Shown: piece after piece, positions 35,490 to 47,100 of the stretch
How positions within the stretch are numbered: position 1 is the stretch's first letter
How the letters are laid out: every line of letters starts with the position of its first letter
Assembly (NCBI RefSeq): GCF_048128805.1
Contig: NC_136000.1
Location: 12,668,854 to 12,732,853 of the forward strand
DNA length: 64,000 nt
Direction: 5' to 3'
DNA from: Centroberyx gerrardi
Lineage: Eukaryota; Chordata; Actinopteri; Beryciformes; Berycidae
The notes under the pieces: model-generated
Databases searched by the model: none
What the model saw: the letters and a program-made list of their open reading frames with translations, nothing else
Told to the model about the DNA's origin: nothing
Program-made: the position numbers and the translations under genes

Positions 35490-36000
35490 CTATGAACTAC
35501 TGGGCTATGAGCTATAGCCTATGAGTTATGGGCTATGGGCTACAGGTTATGGGCTATGGGCAACAGGCTACGGGCTATGGGTGACAGGATATGAGCGACA
35601 TGGCTACATGCTATGGGCTATGAGATATGGGTTATGAGCTACAGGCTATGGGCCACGGGCTATGAGCTACAGGCTATGGGCTATGAGCTACAGGCTATGG
35701 GCTATGGGCTATGAGCTACAGGCTATGGGCCACGGGCTATGAGCTACAGGCTATGGGCTATGGGCTATGAGCTACAGGCTATGGGCCACGGGCTATGAGC
35801 TACAGGCTATGGGCTATGGGCTATGGGCTATGGGCTATGAGCTACAGGCTATGGGGTGTGGGCTACAGGCTACGGGCTATGGGGCTACAGGCTATGGGTT
35901 TATGGGCTAAATGCTAAGGGCTATGGGCTATGAGCTACAGGCTATGGGGCTACAGGCTATGGGTTATGGGCTACAGGCTATGGGCTACAGACTGTAGGCT
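35490..36000. repeat. 7-bp minisatellite upstream of UGT copy 1
   Basis: Built from heptamers GCTATGG, GCTATGA, GCTACAG and GCCACGG in varying order (consensus GCTAYRG), with higher-order repeats of about 35-56 bp. It starts about 1 kb upstream of the UGT start codon. Confidence 0.93.
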
Positions 36001-36040
36001 GGAGTTGCCCAGCTGAGAAAGCGCTTGCATAGGGAGGAGC

Positions 36041-36685
36041 CAGGGCTGCCAACTTTTCAGAAAACCTTGGAGTGAGATTTTGCGGCAAATTTTTTTGGGG
36101 CCCGTTCGGGGTCGCCACCGCACGCCGAAGACATTTTTTTTTATTCATTTTTGTACTTGAAGTAAAGAAACATAACTATTTACAGCCATTTCCCCAGTTT
36201 CATAACCCTTACCCCAACCATTAAAAAATTAACATAAAAATAAAACAGTTTTTGGCCACCAGAGGGATCATTGACCTGGTGGCCAAAGACCGCAACCTCA
36301 GTATTTTCAACAATGTGGACAGGAGTCAGTGAGGGACATTCACTCTTCTAGGCCGGTCCCCTACACTACAGGGTCCAGCAAAAAATTGACTTTGTGAAAA
36401 GACAAGCCCAATAGTCTATTTTACATCAAACAACATGTACTGTAGTAGTAATAGTGTTAGTAGGCTAATACTCACCACCTGTCAGATTGTTTGTAGAGCA
36501 CTAGTGGAGTATGTCCGAAATGTTTTCAAAGCAGGCTGTAAGTTCGCGGCAAAATAGCGCGTCAGCTGACATGCAATTTTATTTATTCTTTTTTTTATTT
36601 TATTTTTATTTGACAGAGTGAGAAATAGGAGGTGTGGCGTGAGAGCGTGTGAAGAGGGTAATTTGCGTGAGAGTTGGCAGCTCTG
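36041..36685. mobile_element. non-autonomous hAT element
   Basis: A 645-bp element flanked by 8-bp duplications GGAGGAGC at 36033-36040 and 36686-36693. Terminal inverted repeats are CAGGGCTGCCAACT on the left and, inverted, CAGAGCTGCCAACT on the right. The matching site in duplication copy 2 (near 43123) is uninterrupted (gagaggagccact), so it inserted after the duplication or was lost there. No intact transposase frame. Confidence 0.9.
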
Positions 36686-37589
36686 GGAGGAGCCACTCAG
36701 GCCTTCATCTGTCGTATGCTCAGGATAAGACTTGATGGGATGGGGGAAGCTGGAGGAGAACAGAACACGGTCCATGCTGCTCAGTTTATTTCGAAAATGT
36801 CAACTTGGATTGACAGGTATAATGATAAGTGTAATTAAAAATGTTCATGAATTACTCATTCTAAATATCTATGCAAACATGTCATATTTGCAGTGTTGTA
36901 CCAAGTAAATCTCGCTCATCATTTTTATTTATCCTGTGTCAGCACACTTAAGTATGAAACATGAAGATAGAAATTGTTTTTCATTTGAACCAATCAAGAT
37001 CTTTACATGTATTTTTTATTAGATGTAAAGCTGCTTTTCACCACAAAATAGATACAAATTACTCTCTGGACTAGACACTTCCTGATTCCAAGCAAAGGCT
37101 CTAAATATAGAGCTGTTAAGGTGATGCTTACTGAATTAAACAGTCTCATTTACATATTATGTAATTCCAAGCAAAAGATGTAAAGGTAAGGATTACTGTA
37201 AATCGTCTCAGTTACATGTTAAGTACTGCTTTATCTTATTAACCAGTTGCATGTATCAACTTTGTTTTTCAAAGAAATTAAGAGAAAATTGACAAGAAAT
37301 CACTGAAATACTTTGTAGCATAGAACATGCGTCTCGTTTTATTGTTGCTCAGAGTACGCAGATTCCTCATGGCACATTTTTAAGATCTGGATTAAAGCTG
37401 TAATCACATTTTTCTACTAACATGCTTGTCTATCATTATCATCACTAAAAATCAATGTTTATTCTCTCACTTTTTTTCACTTTTTGCTGTCACTAAGCAT
37501 GCTATGCCCTGATTTATTTATTGTTTGTTCACTATCATGTGAACAGATAATGAATATCATGTGATAAGGAAAACGAAAAGGGTAAGGGA

Positions 37590-39143
37590 GCGCCTTGTGC
37601 TGTCACACCTCAAAAACATCACTGACCCACTCCTGGACCCCCTGCAGTTCGCCTACAGAGCCAACAGGTCTGTAGACGATGCAGTAAACATGGCCCTCCA
37701 CTTCATACTCCAGCACCTGGACTCCTCAGGAACCTACGCCAGGATCCTGTTTGTGGACTTCAGCTCTGCCTTTAACACGATAATCCTGGCTCTGCTACAG
37801 GACAAGCTCTCCCAGCTGAGTGTGCCTGACTCCACCTGCAGGTGGATCACAGACTTCCTGTCGGACAGGAAGCAGCACGTGAAGCTGGGAAAACACGTCT
37901 CTGACTCCCGGACCATCAGCACCGGTTCCCCTCAAGGCTGCGTTCTTTCCCCTCTACTCTTCTCCCTGTACACCAACAGCTGCACCTCCAGTCACCAGTC
38001 TGTCAAGCTCTTGAAGTTCGCGGACGACACCACCCTCATTGGGCTCATCTCTGGTGGGGATGAGTCAGCCTACAGGCGGGAGATCGACTGCCTGGTGTCC
38101 TGGTGCAGACTGAACAACTTAGAGCTCAACGCTGTAAAGACAGTGGAGATGGTTGTGGACTTCAGGAAGAACCCGGCCCCACTCACCCCCATCACCCTGA
38201 GAGACTCCCCAGTCGACACTGTGGAGTCCGTCCGCTTCCTGGGCAACATCATTAACCAGGACCTCAAGTGGGAGCTGAACATCAGCTCCCTCACCAAGAA
38301 AGCACAACAGAGGATGTACTTCCTGCGGCAGCTGAGGAAGTTCAACCTGCCAAAGACGATGATGGCGCACTTCTACACCTCCATCGTTGAGTCCATCCTC
38401 ACCTCCTCCATCACCATCTGGTACGCTGCTGCTACTGCCAAGGACAAGAGCAGACTGCAGTGTATCATTCGCTCTGCTGAGAAGGTGATTGGCTGCAATC
38501 TGCCATCTGTCCAGGACCTGTACGCCTCCGGGACCCTGAGGCGAGCAGGAAAGATTGTGGACGACCCCTCCCACCCTGGACACAAACTCTTTGAAAAACT
38601 CCCCTCTGGCAGGAGACTGCGGTCCATCAGGACCAAAACCTCACGCCACAAGAACAGTTTCTTCCCATCTGCAGCTGGCCTCATCAACAAGGCCCGGGAC
38701 CCCCACTGACACGGACTCTTGCCCCCTCCCCCCATAGGCACTACACGCTACAGAAACGTACAGTCTCCACACCTGACTCAATGCGTTCATTTATACATTC
38801 TGTACAGTAAACATTCCTCTGGCCAATATTTTGCACATCCCTGCACTAACTGTACAGCTTTCCCATTTTCCATTTCACTTCAATGGCAGATATATTGCAC
38901 ATGTTTCTTTTTATTATATTTTTTTTCACATTCTGTATTGTAAATATCTCTTTTTGTTTTTTTTATATATTTATATTCTTGACTTTGACTTACAGTACTT
39001 GTTGTGCTTTTTTACTTCTACTTCCTATTTTTCTCCATGTTTATTGTATGCACCTACATACCAAGGCAAATTCCTTGTATTGTGAACTTTACTTGGCAAT
39101 AAACCTGATTCTGATTCTGATTCTGATTCCGATTCTGATTCCG
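37590..39143 (+). mobile_element. 5'-truncated jockey-superfamily LINE (Rex/L2-like), recent insertion
   Basis: An uninterrupted frame to the stop at 38709 covers most of the reverse transcriptase and C-terminal region: DPLQFAYRANRSVDDAV, VDFSSAFNTI, GSPQGCVLSPLL, FADDTTLIGLI and FFPSAAGLINKARDPH. It is followed by an AT-rich 3' UTR and a tail of TTCTGA repeats at 39104-39142. The target is continuous in the other copy (GGGTAAGGGAAGTGAG at 31960), giving exact boundaries and at most a 3-4 bp duplication. Codons before 37590 in the same frame are host sequence. Confidence 0.9.
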
Positions 39144-40068
39144 GAAGTGAGTTGAGATTTGAAGGCTCAGCAGGTCTTCTCCCACACATCCTGCATGGCA
39201 CAGACATGGTGCAGTAATTATGTTTAGGGGATGTCTCTGTTACACCCTGTAGTACTTACTGATCAGGAGCCTTTTTCAGGGTACATGCTGTATATTCATC
39301 CAATATCCAGATGCAAAAAATGCCAGGATGTTATACTTATTTTTGCATTTGATGAGTATATATTGGGGAAAATACTATACAGGAAATGGTACAGTTTCAC
39401 CCAAAGTGGTGTGCAACAGTTAGTCATGGCAAAATCAACGAATCAGAGCTTCAACATGGATCGAGTTTTGCATGCTGACATTGTTAAGCAAATACTGTGT
39501 GTGAGTACTGTGGCTAGCACACAGTAGATGCTAATTCTCTGACTATATCTTAGCTTTTCAAAAGCCTGTCTGTCTTCATGCAGACCTTGAGACAACTCCC
39601 TCCCTGCTCAGATCTCACAGATCAGACCTGGACAAGGATAAACTGGTCCAGGAGCTGCTGCTGCTGCTGCTGGTTGCAATCATCTCCTCATTTTGATTGT
39701 TGTCCAGGTTGTGCCCTTTTAGCCAGAAGAAAATACAACTGAAATATGTATATGTATACTTATGGCTGAACAATTAATTTGTCTTAACTATTTGTCTAAG
39801 GAGTGGTTAGGGTGGTTGTAGATCGACACTGCAACTAATATTACTCATTGTATCAATCAATAATTTACAAGGTTAATTGGAATATTGGGATTTATCATTA
39901 ACCATGATCATATAAAATGCCATTGTCACAGTTAATATTTTCTGTACCAAAGAAATGTTAGTAGTATGGTACATTTCTTCAAGTAGTCTATTTTAGTAGT
40001 GTTTTAGTGCTGATGTTCTACGATGCTTTGTTTTCAGCCTCAATCAACATTTCATTCCTCAAAGCATA

Positions 40069-41673
40069 TCATTCATTTTTCACCTTTTTCCCACTAAAAA
40101 TCTTCCTCCACAAAAATCTTACAATTAAAATGCAAGTAAGTGTCATAAGCAACACAACTGCCAACAAAGTTGCAATCACATCAAAAGAGTGGTAAACAAA
40201 CCAGGACATTTTGTTGGACTGTGTCCACAGATGAGGAGCTCCTTTATGTCTTATGACATATTCTATCCAGAACATCGCCTGGTCCAGCGGTTTGATGGGC
40301 TGATCTCTGTGCAGCCTTGAGAGCCTCTGCATGTTTTCCCTGTAAGAGGAATTGTAAATGACTTCCTTCAGTGCGTCTGCAAAGATGTCTCTATTGAGCA
40401 CAGCAATGTCCACTATCTTAGCCCCTCCCTTTGCTCGAATTCTGGAGAGGTTATCAGGTTGATCAAAGACTATGGGAAGTCCAACTATTGGAACCCCATG
40501 GTAAATTGCCTCCTGAACTCCATTGGTGCCTCCATGGGCTACAAAGACTCTAGTTTTGGGGTGTCCTAAGAGGTCGTTCTGTGGCAGCCAGTTGACCAGC
40601 AAGGTGTTATTGCTGAGGTTGGCTGGCCTTTGTCCAGTGTGCCGCCATAAAACCTTGTGAGGCAACTGGGCGAAAGCTGCAGCAATCTCTTCAGTGATAT
40701 CCTGAGGAAGCTTCCCCACTAAAGTTCCTAAGGACATTACAATGATCCCATGCTCTCCAGAGCTCTGGACGAACTCCTCCAAGTCCTTGGGGAGGGGCTT
40801 GGAGGGCTTGCACTGAAATCCACCCATGTAGACCACGTTTGGCATTGTAGGACGGGGAAATTCAAAGATGAAATCATTTCTCATAAGCCAGATATCAGCT
40901 TCCTGGAAAAACCATTCATAATCTGCATCAGGACCAAAGTAATGCCTAACTATTGGTTTGTAATGAGGCTCTGTGATGTACGCTCCTGCGTATGACATAA
41001 AGATATAAGATATAACATTCCTGATCCTTTGAGGGAAAGTCATCTTATCTGTCAACTCTGTTGGAAGGAATGGAATATATGACAGAGGTGAGGGGGCAAT
41101 GACAAAATGAGCTTCACCTAGAATTGTCCACCTGGCACTGAAAACAAGAGGAAGTTGGAGCCGATGTGCCAGCATTGTTCCTCCAGCAATGCCAGGGTCA
41201 GTCAGAACCAAGTCAAATTTGGCATCATGGAAAGACTGCATTAAGTTCTCATCTTCAAACATCTCAACAATCATTTCACTCATTCTCTTGTGGAACTGAG
41301 AAAACTGGCCCAGGGTCTCCAACTCCATATGGATGCTAGACCAGATGCGAGACCAAAACGGTGTACCCTGCTGAGCTGAGTGAATTTTCATTTCCAGCTG
41401 TTGAGACACGAACATTTTAAAGAAGTCCTTTATTCCAGTGCCGGGAATGGTGACTGAGGTGTAGAAAGGAGACATTTCTTCGATGTACCAGCTATCGGAC
41501 ACCCGAACCACAGTGATATCATGGCCTTTTAAATGCAACTCTTCAATGAGTATTTTCATGTTTACCCAATGGCTTCCATCCAAAGGGTACACCAAGATTT
41601 TGCCACCAGATGCACTGGATAGTGTGATCAACAGTAGAGCAAAGGTGATCCTAGATGAATGAGGCACCTTCAT
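40069..41673 (-). CDS. UDP-glucuronosyltransferase, UGT5-like, copy 2
   Basis: Tandem paralogue of the gene at 32894-34501, 534 residues, same start logic (ATG at 41673, acceptor-like TCTGTCAG upstream), same catalytic His, signature, membrane helix and GKKVKNE tail. By my reading about 30 residues differ, and about 24 of these fall between roughly residues 75 and 290 of the mature numbering (for example GTGIKDFFKMFVSQQ, DADYEWFFQEA, YIFMSYAG). That half binds the aglycone in UGTs. The first 70 residues are identical, and only six changes lie in the UDP-sugar half. It is therefore likely to use the same donor but accept different substrates. Its 5' end faces ube2q2, 2.5 kb away. Confidence 0.93.
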   Translation of the reverse strand: MKVPHSSRITFALLLITLSSASGGKILVYPLDGSHWVNMKILIEELHLKGHDITVVRVSDSWYIEEMSPFYTSVTIPGTGIKDFFKMFVSQQLEMKIHSAQQGTPFWSRIWSSIHMELETLGQFSQFHKRMSEMIVEMFEDENLMQSFHDAKFDLVLTDPGIAGGTMLAHRLQLPLVFSARWTILGEAHFVIAPSPLSYIPFLPTELTDKMTFPQRIRNVISYIFMSYAGAYITEPHYKPIVRHYFGPDADYEWFFQEADIWLMRNDFIFEFPRPTMPNVVYMGGFQCKPSKPLPKDLEEFVQSSGEHGIIVMSLGTLVGKLPQDITEEIAAAFAQLPHKVLWRHTGQRPANLSNNTLLVNWLPQNDLLGHPKTRVFVAHGGTNGVQEAIYHGVPIVGLPIVFDQPDNLSRIRAKGGAKIVDIAVLNRDIFADALKEVIYNSSYRENMQRLSRLHRDQPIKPLDQAMFWIEYVIRHKGAPHLWTQSNKMSWFVYHSFDVIATLLAVVLLMTLTCILIVRFLWRKIFSGKKVKNE

Positions 41674-42654
41674 GCTGAATCCCCTGACAGACCTTAAAAT
41701 TATACAAAGAACAAGTAAATAGCAGATCATTGCCTTTCTTGTTTGCATGTGGTTTGTTGTGTTTATGTTTCTCTATAGTACTCAACAAAGTCATACTATA
41801 ACATGAAATGGCATGGCATTGTAAACCTTGTATGAACTATATGAAATACATGTTTTGATTGATAACAAAAAGACTACTATTTTGGTAGAAAGACTATTGC
41901 AAAGTGTAAGTTGATTGCCATGACTGATACCCAGCATTACATTTTGTTGAACTTCACACTTTATTAGCATGAGGGAAATAATAATATCCAAACCATGCTA
42001 CAATTATAAGACCTGTATGCAAAAGTGTACTGTTTTACACCATGGTTCAATGCTACATGTTTCATAACAGTTATTATGTCACCGGTGCCCTTGAGAGATG
42101 TTTTCACCAGAGGCAAAGGGCAGATTTTCTGCAACAACTTCAATAAATACTTTCTGTTATATCTCAACACTTAACGCTTACCAAAATTCACATGCACATG
42201 TAAGGTAATCCACCTCCAAAGTGTCAATTCAACTACAATATCAGTTAAGATAGTGACTTGTGTGCACTGTTGGTGAAGTGAAAGTCCCTCCCATTAACAA
42301 TGACAAAGAAGCAAGTCCTAAGGTCCTAACACGTTATGGCTGATCGGTATGCAGTTACGTCTACTCTGTGTTCTGGGTTCAGTGAAGTGAACTCTGTTGT
42401 AGGGTGTGTGCACTGCTGCACATAAGGAAACGTTTAGGTGTATGCATAACAGATACAGCTATTGTGCCACCTAGTGTCAAGTCAATGCACATGAGGTTGA
42501 AGGACACATGATTGTTTACCTGTACTGAGCATCAAGCATAGCCTATACAGAAATGGATGTAGGGGAAAGTTGAGATCAGACTGATAAGATTCCAGGTAGG
42601 GCAGGTGGGCTGCTACTGATGTAATAGCATGCACATGTGAATGCACATACATAT

Positions 42655-43082
42655 ATGGGCTATGGGCCACGGATTATGAACTATGAGGACTGAGCTATGG
42701 GCTACAGTCTATGAGTTATGGGCAATGGGCTACAGGCAATGGGCTATAGGCTATGCACTACAGGCTACTGGCTATGAGCTACTGACTATAGGCTATGGGA
42801 TATGGGCTATGGGGTATGAGCTACAGACTATGGACTACAGACTATGGGCTATGAGCTTCAGGCTATGGACTACGGGCTATGAGCTACTGGCTATAGGCTA
42901 TGGGCTACAAGCTATGGGCTATGGGCTACAGGCTATGGGCTATGAGCTGCAGGGTATGGAATACAGGCTATGGGTTTCAGGCTATGGGCTACAGGATATG
43001 GGCTACAGGCTATGGGCGATGAGATACAGGCTATGGGCTACAGACTAAATGCTATGGGCTATGGGCTACAGGCTATAGGCTG
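42655..43082. repeat. 7-bp minisatellite upstream of UGT copy 2
   Basis: The same GCTAYRG heptamers as at 35490-36000, but in a different order and number. Because 7 is not a multiple of 3, it stays open in one frame for 121 codons with a heptapeptide-like pattern (GYELWAM); I do not regard that as a gene. Confidence 0.93.
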
Positions 43083-43235
43083 GAGTTGCCCAGCTGAGAC
43101 AGCTCTTGCGTGGAGAGGAGCCACTTGGTGGGATAGGGGAAGCTGAAGGATGCAGAAGGGAGTCCATGCTGTTCAATTTATTTAGAAAATGACAACTTGG
43201 ATTGACAGGTATGTAATGATTAGTGTAATCAAAAA

Positions 43236-44199
43236 TGTGGGAAATGTGTGATTACCAACTGCACTGCACAGCAAACTCTTAGTGTAAATTCAACACTATG
43301 CCAGTGCTTATAGTTCACACCCATCAGAGTTAATTTAACTCTATAGAAGGTTTTTAACACCCAAGTGAAAAAACAACAATCCAATCAATACCCTACTTGT
43401 CAACACCAAATAATTGCCACTGAAAAATCTACATTTATTAACAGTGGAAAACTTCTTACTAAATTGAGTCGTGTGGAAGAGCATTTGTATTTCAAGCATA
43501 ATATCCCACCCAAGCATATCAAAAGTTGTTTTTTGGGCTTATTTGTGATGTGCCCTGTTATGTTGGACACATCACTGGTGCAAGCTACACTTTCAGTTTT
43601 ATTTAATTTTGTGCTCTGCCAGCTCTTATCTGTGTATTTTTATTTGTTTATTTATTTTTACCTACAAGTCAAGTCATATAAATTGTTCTTCTGCAAAGAG
43701 TAGGTCACTTAAAAAAAAAAAAAATAGTTAAGCTAGATAGACTGAAATCCATTTTTTACTAGAGACAGCTGAGATGTCTCTAGATGCATTTATTTTTTAT
43801 CACTTTAATTCTGAATGTGTTTCATATTTTATCTCCTATTTTCTTTTTTGCTATTCTTGGTTTTATGCCTTCTGGTAAAGCAGGTTCTAAGCACTACTTT
43901 TAGTAAAGTGCCATATAAATAAAGTTATTTCATAGAATAGTAATACTTATAATTTGAATAATTGTTATTATAATAACCCGAATATTATTGTGATTATTAT
44001 TATGTCTGTAGTATTGGTAGTGTCTGTGGCGGTAGTGGTAATCATGGTATTATTAGATACTACAGACAGTGTAAAACCAACCTTCCAGCCCTTTGTTGTT
44101 GCTCTCACGCTAACGTGCGAGATCCATAGACCGAACTGCGCGGTCGCATTCCGCCCCAACTTCCCCTCTCCCAGCGGCCTGGTTTGAGATGAGTGGAAG
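43236..44199 (+). promoter_or_regulatory. ube2q2 upstream region
   Basis: 43260-43370 contains AGTTAATTTAACT, a palindrome of a common fish MITE. 43890-43925 looks like an L2 LINE 3' tail (AAAGTGCCATATAAATAAAG), followed by ATT-rich DNA. The last 100 bp (44100-44199) are more GC- and CpG-rich and probably hold the ube2q2 core promoter and 5' UTR. No TATA box seen. Confidence 0.5.
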
Positions 44200-47100
44200 A
44201 TGTCGGTTTCGGGGCTGAAGGCCGAATTGAAGTTTTTGGAGTCAATTTTTGACCCAAACCACGAACGATTCAGAATAATAGACTGGAAGCCCGATGAGCT
44301 TAGCTGCCAATTCAATGTAACAGGAGAAAAGCTGCTGATCATTCACTGCAACATCACGGTAAGGATAGGCCAGCTTCGCGCACAAGCTAATGTTAGACAC
44401 AGACTATTCACTGAAACGAAAACATTCCGCGGAGGGTTCCGTGTTTACAAATTAACTACGAATAAAGTGTTCAGATTTTTTTCTTTTAGTCTGTTGCCAT
44501 CAAGATTCAAGTAACCCTTATGAATTTATAAAAATAATACAACCCAAATCTCAAGTTCACTTTCAGAAAGTGTACGATAAAACATGGATTATTGTCAGCA
44601 ATCGCATTTTATCGCAGCAGAGTTAGCCTTTGCTAGCTAACTGAAAGTAACGCTAGCTTGTGTCGTTAGCCAAAATATCTGCGTTACCATTGCAGTGCCA
44701 CTATAACCTAAGCTTACGACAGCTAACTTTTCAACTAGGATACTTAGTTAACCGCATCTACACGTATCTTATCTAACGTTTCGTGAAACTTTTAACCTGG
44801 TCGCATCTATTTTTAAAATGCATAACTAGCTAAGAATACGTTTAAATCATTTATCTGAACAAACATACGAATACCCCATTCATAACTTTAGAGAGGGAGA
44901 GTTTATTGGAATGTTATCCTACACTGTATATTTCTATTTCAGTAAATAGACTGATCCCTGGGGCGAGTTTGTTGGTACACTAGATAGTAGTGCTCCCTTT
45001 ATCGGGACTCCAAGCATGTAGAAAGCGATATAACCTAGATATGAAGAAGAGATTTTTCTGGACTTGAGATTAGCTAGTCAACCAACTAATGTAAGCTGAG
45101 TTTTCCATCGCAGTTTGTTGAATAACATTAGTTGGGCCTATATTTTCATGTATTTCAACACTAATGGGTTTGCACATTGCTACATTATGAGTGAGATAAT
45201 TTCCAAACTTGTTGGACCAGGCAGTGCAAAAACTGTAATATTAGCGAGCTAGCGCTAATCAGCACAAAGCATAGGCATCGTCACTGACAGATGAATATCC
45301 CTCTTGTCATGACATGCTGATTATATTTTCAAGGTTTAGGTGGCACAGATATTTCACTTTCCCTGCCTAACCATAACCTCTCCATCAAGATTTGAAGGGA
45401 AATACCACTGAAATTGTTGGCTAAAATATGCCATAATTTCTTGTTCATTCTCTGGGACACATGCAGGCTCATTAAAATATTTTGATAGCCATGTCATGGT
45501 GGGACTCAGAATTAGTCAGCCTGCAACCCATTTTGCGTTACAACACCAAGAAACCAGAGTGTATCTGGCAATACACTTTCTAGCATTTCTGTCACTAGAA
45601 ATGAGAAGTACGAGGTTGTCCCACCCCATAATTTAGGATCAGCTCAGTTGAGAATGGATTTGTAAAGATAAAAACTTTGTTTGGGAGATTATCCAGTGTG
45701 AGTTTATGTGAATTAATGTAACTACATTTTCTGTTATGGAGTGGTTTTCACTCGTGTAAAATGAAGCTCATATGGGTGTAAACATGTAAACAAACATTTC
45801 ATGAGTCCACAAAGTCAGTCTTGGTGTGTCAGTGGAGCAGCCCCAGGTTCTACATCTTTGATGACGTTGCAGACTCAAAATTCTTTATAGCCCCTCTGTC
45901 ACTTGACACCTGATCAAGTGCCCACTTAGCTTGAATGCTTGAAAATGGTTAGGGTTACTACTGTCTGCTGCCTATGTGTTTGCTAAAATGTAGATATCAG
46001 CACTTTTTGTTGCTCTCAAAAATGCATTTGTCTCACTAATCAACATAGGTCTATAATGAGTGGTGTTGCTAGCTTACAATGATGAACTAGCTAAGTGGCT
46101 GAGGGACTATCAGCGGGTCACTCAGCATCAGGCCTAATTGAAGGTCCAGTGGAGCACTCAGCCACTTGTCAACCAGTGCCAGAGATACTCTAGTCATTCT
46201 ACAGCTGGTTAAGAGTGAATGCACAAATCATCTAGTTAAGCGAGTGGCTAAGTGGGCAGAGGTGTTTGGTTTGAAATTTGTTCTATCAGTTAGAGCTTTG
46301 GAATAGACTTTAACATGTTCACACATAGATTAGTCTGTCCTATGTCAGAGGGGAAGCTATTTTGAGTATTCTCTGTTAAATATTCTAATACAATCTGTAG
46401 ACCATGTAGCCATCTACTGAGACAGACCAGCTGAATTGGTCAAATTTCCATGTCTAATTGTGCCCTCTGTTGCAGGAATCTTATCCCTCAACACCCCCAA
46501 TATGGTTTGTTGACTCTGATGACCCTAGTCTGGCTGAAGTGTTGGAGCGCTTAGAGGATGTGAGAAAAGGCAGCACATTGGTAAGTTGGCTGATGTGGAT
46601 CCAACTTAACACAGGCTTGCTGACATTACTTATAATCGCACAAGCTTACCTCTATAACAATAGAAACTTTCTAGAATTTTTTCACGGTGGTTTGAATTTC
46701 ATTATTGGTGTTCATTTCTGCTGATTTCGCAGCTTCTTCAGCAGCTGAAGCGTCTCATTTGTGATCTCTGCCGGCTTTACAACCTGCCCCAACATCCAGA
46801 TGTAGAAATGCTCGACCAGCCTCTTCCTGCTGGTCCAATTACCCAAGAGCGAAAGGTAGGCATTGCGACAAGAATAACATTCCACATCTTTTCATAACGT
46901 CTGAAAAGCCTAGCCTGTCAACTCACAATGTCTCACACACCACAGCACGGACCAGTGGATGAGGTGACATCTGAAGAGGAAGAAGAGGAAGAAATGGGAG
47001 AGGTGTCTATGTATATTCTTGACATTTTTGTGGATCTATAGTATTTGTAGTTTATTGTCTCCAGTGTGCATGTAATCCTGTGTTCTGTGTCTTAACATGC

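Larger units (their letters stand above)
31215..36838. repeat. segmental duplication, copy 1 of the UGT block
   Basis: Aligns with 36839-43235 in the same orientation, including the UGT gene, its flanks and the 7-bp minisatellite. This copy alone carries the hAT element at 36041-36685. Copy 2 starts directly where this copy ends, so the two are in tandem. Confidence 0.88.
36839..43235. repeat. segmental duplication, copy 2 of the UGT block
   Basis: Starts at TTCATGAATTACTCATTCTA (matching 31223) and ends near TTGGATTGACAGGTAT (43198, matching 36810). It is interrupted only by the LINE at 37590-39143. The parts 36839-37589 and 39144-40068 hold no gene. Confidence 0.88.

Noticed and set aside
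35490-36000. Regular repeats and spacers that could suggest a CRISPR array
   Set aside because: The units are contiguous 7-mers without unique spacers, and the context is a vertebrate genome.
37561-38709. A 382-codon frame as a host gene
   Set aside because: Reverse transcriptase of a LINE, bounded by an empty site seen in the other duplicate.
42683-43048. A 121-codon open frame with a heptapeptide-like repeat (GYELWAM variants)
   Set aside because: It is the translation of the 7-bp minisatellite, which stays open in this frame because 21 bases make one 7-residue period. The matching array in the other copy is arranged differently.
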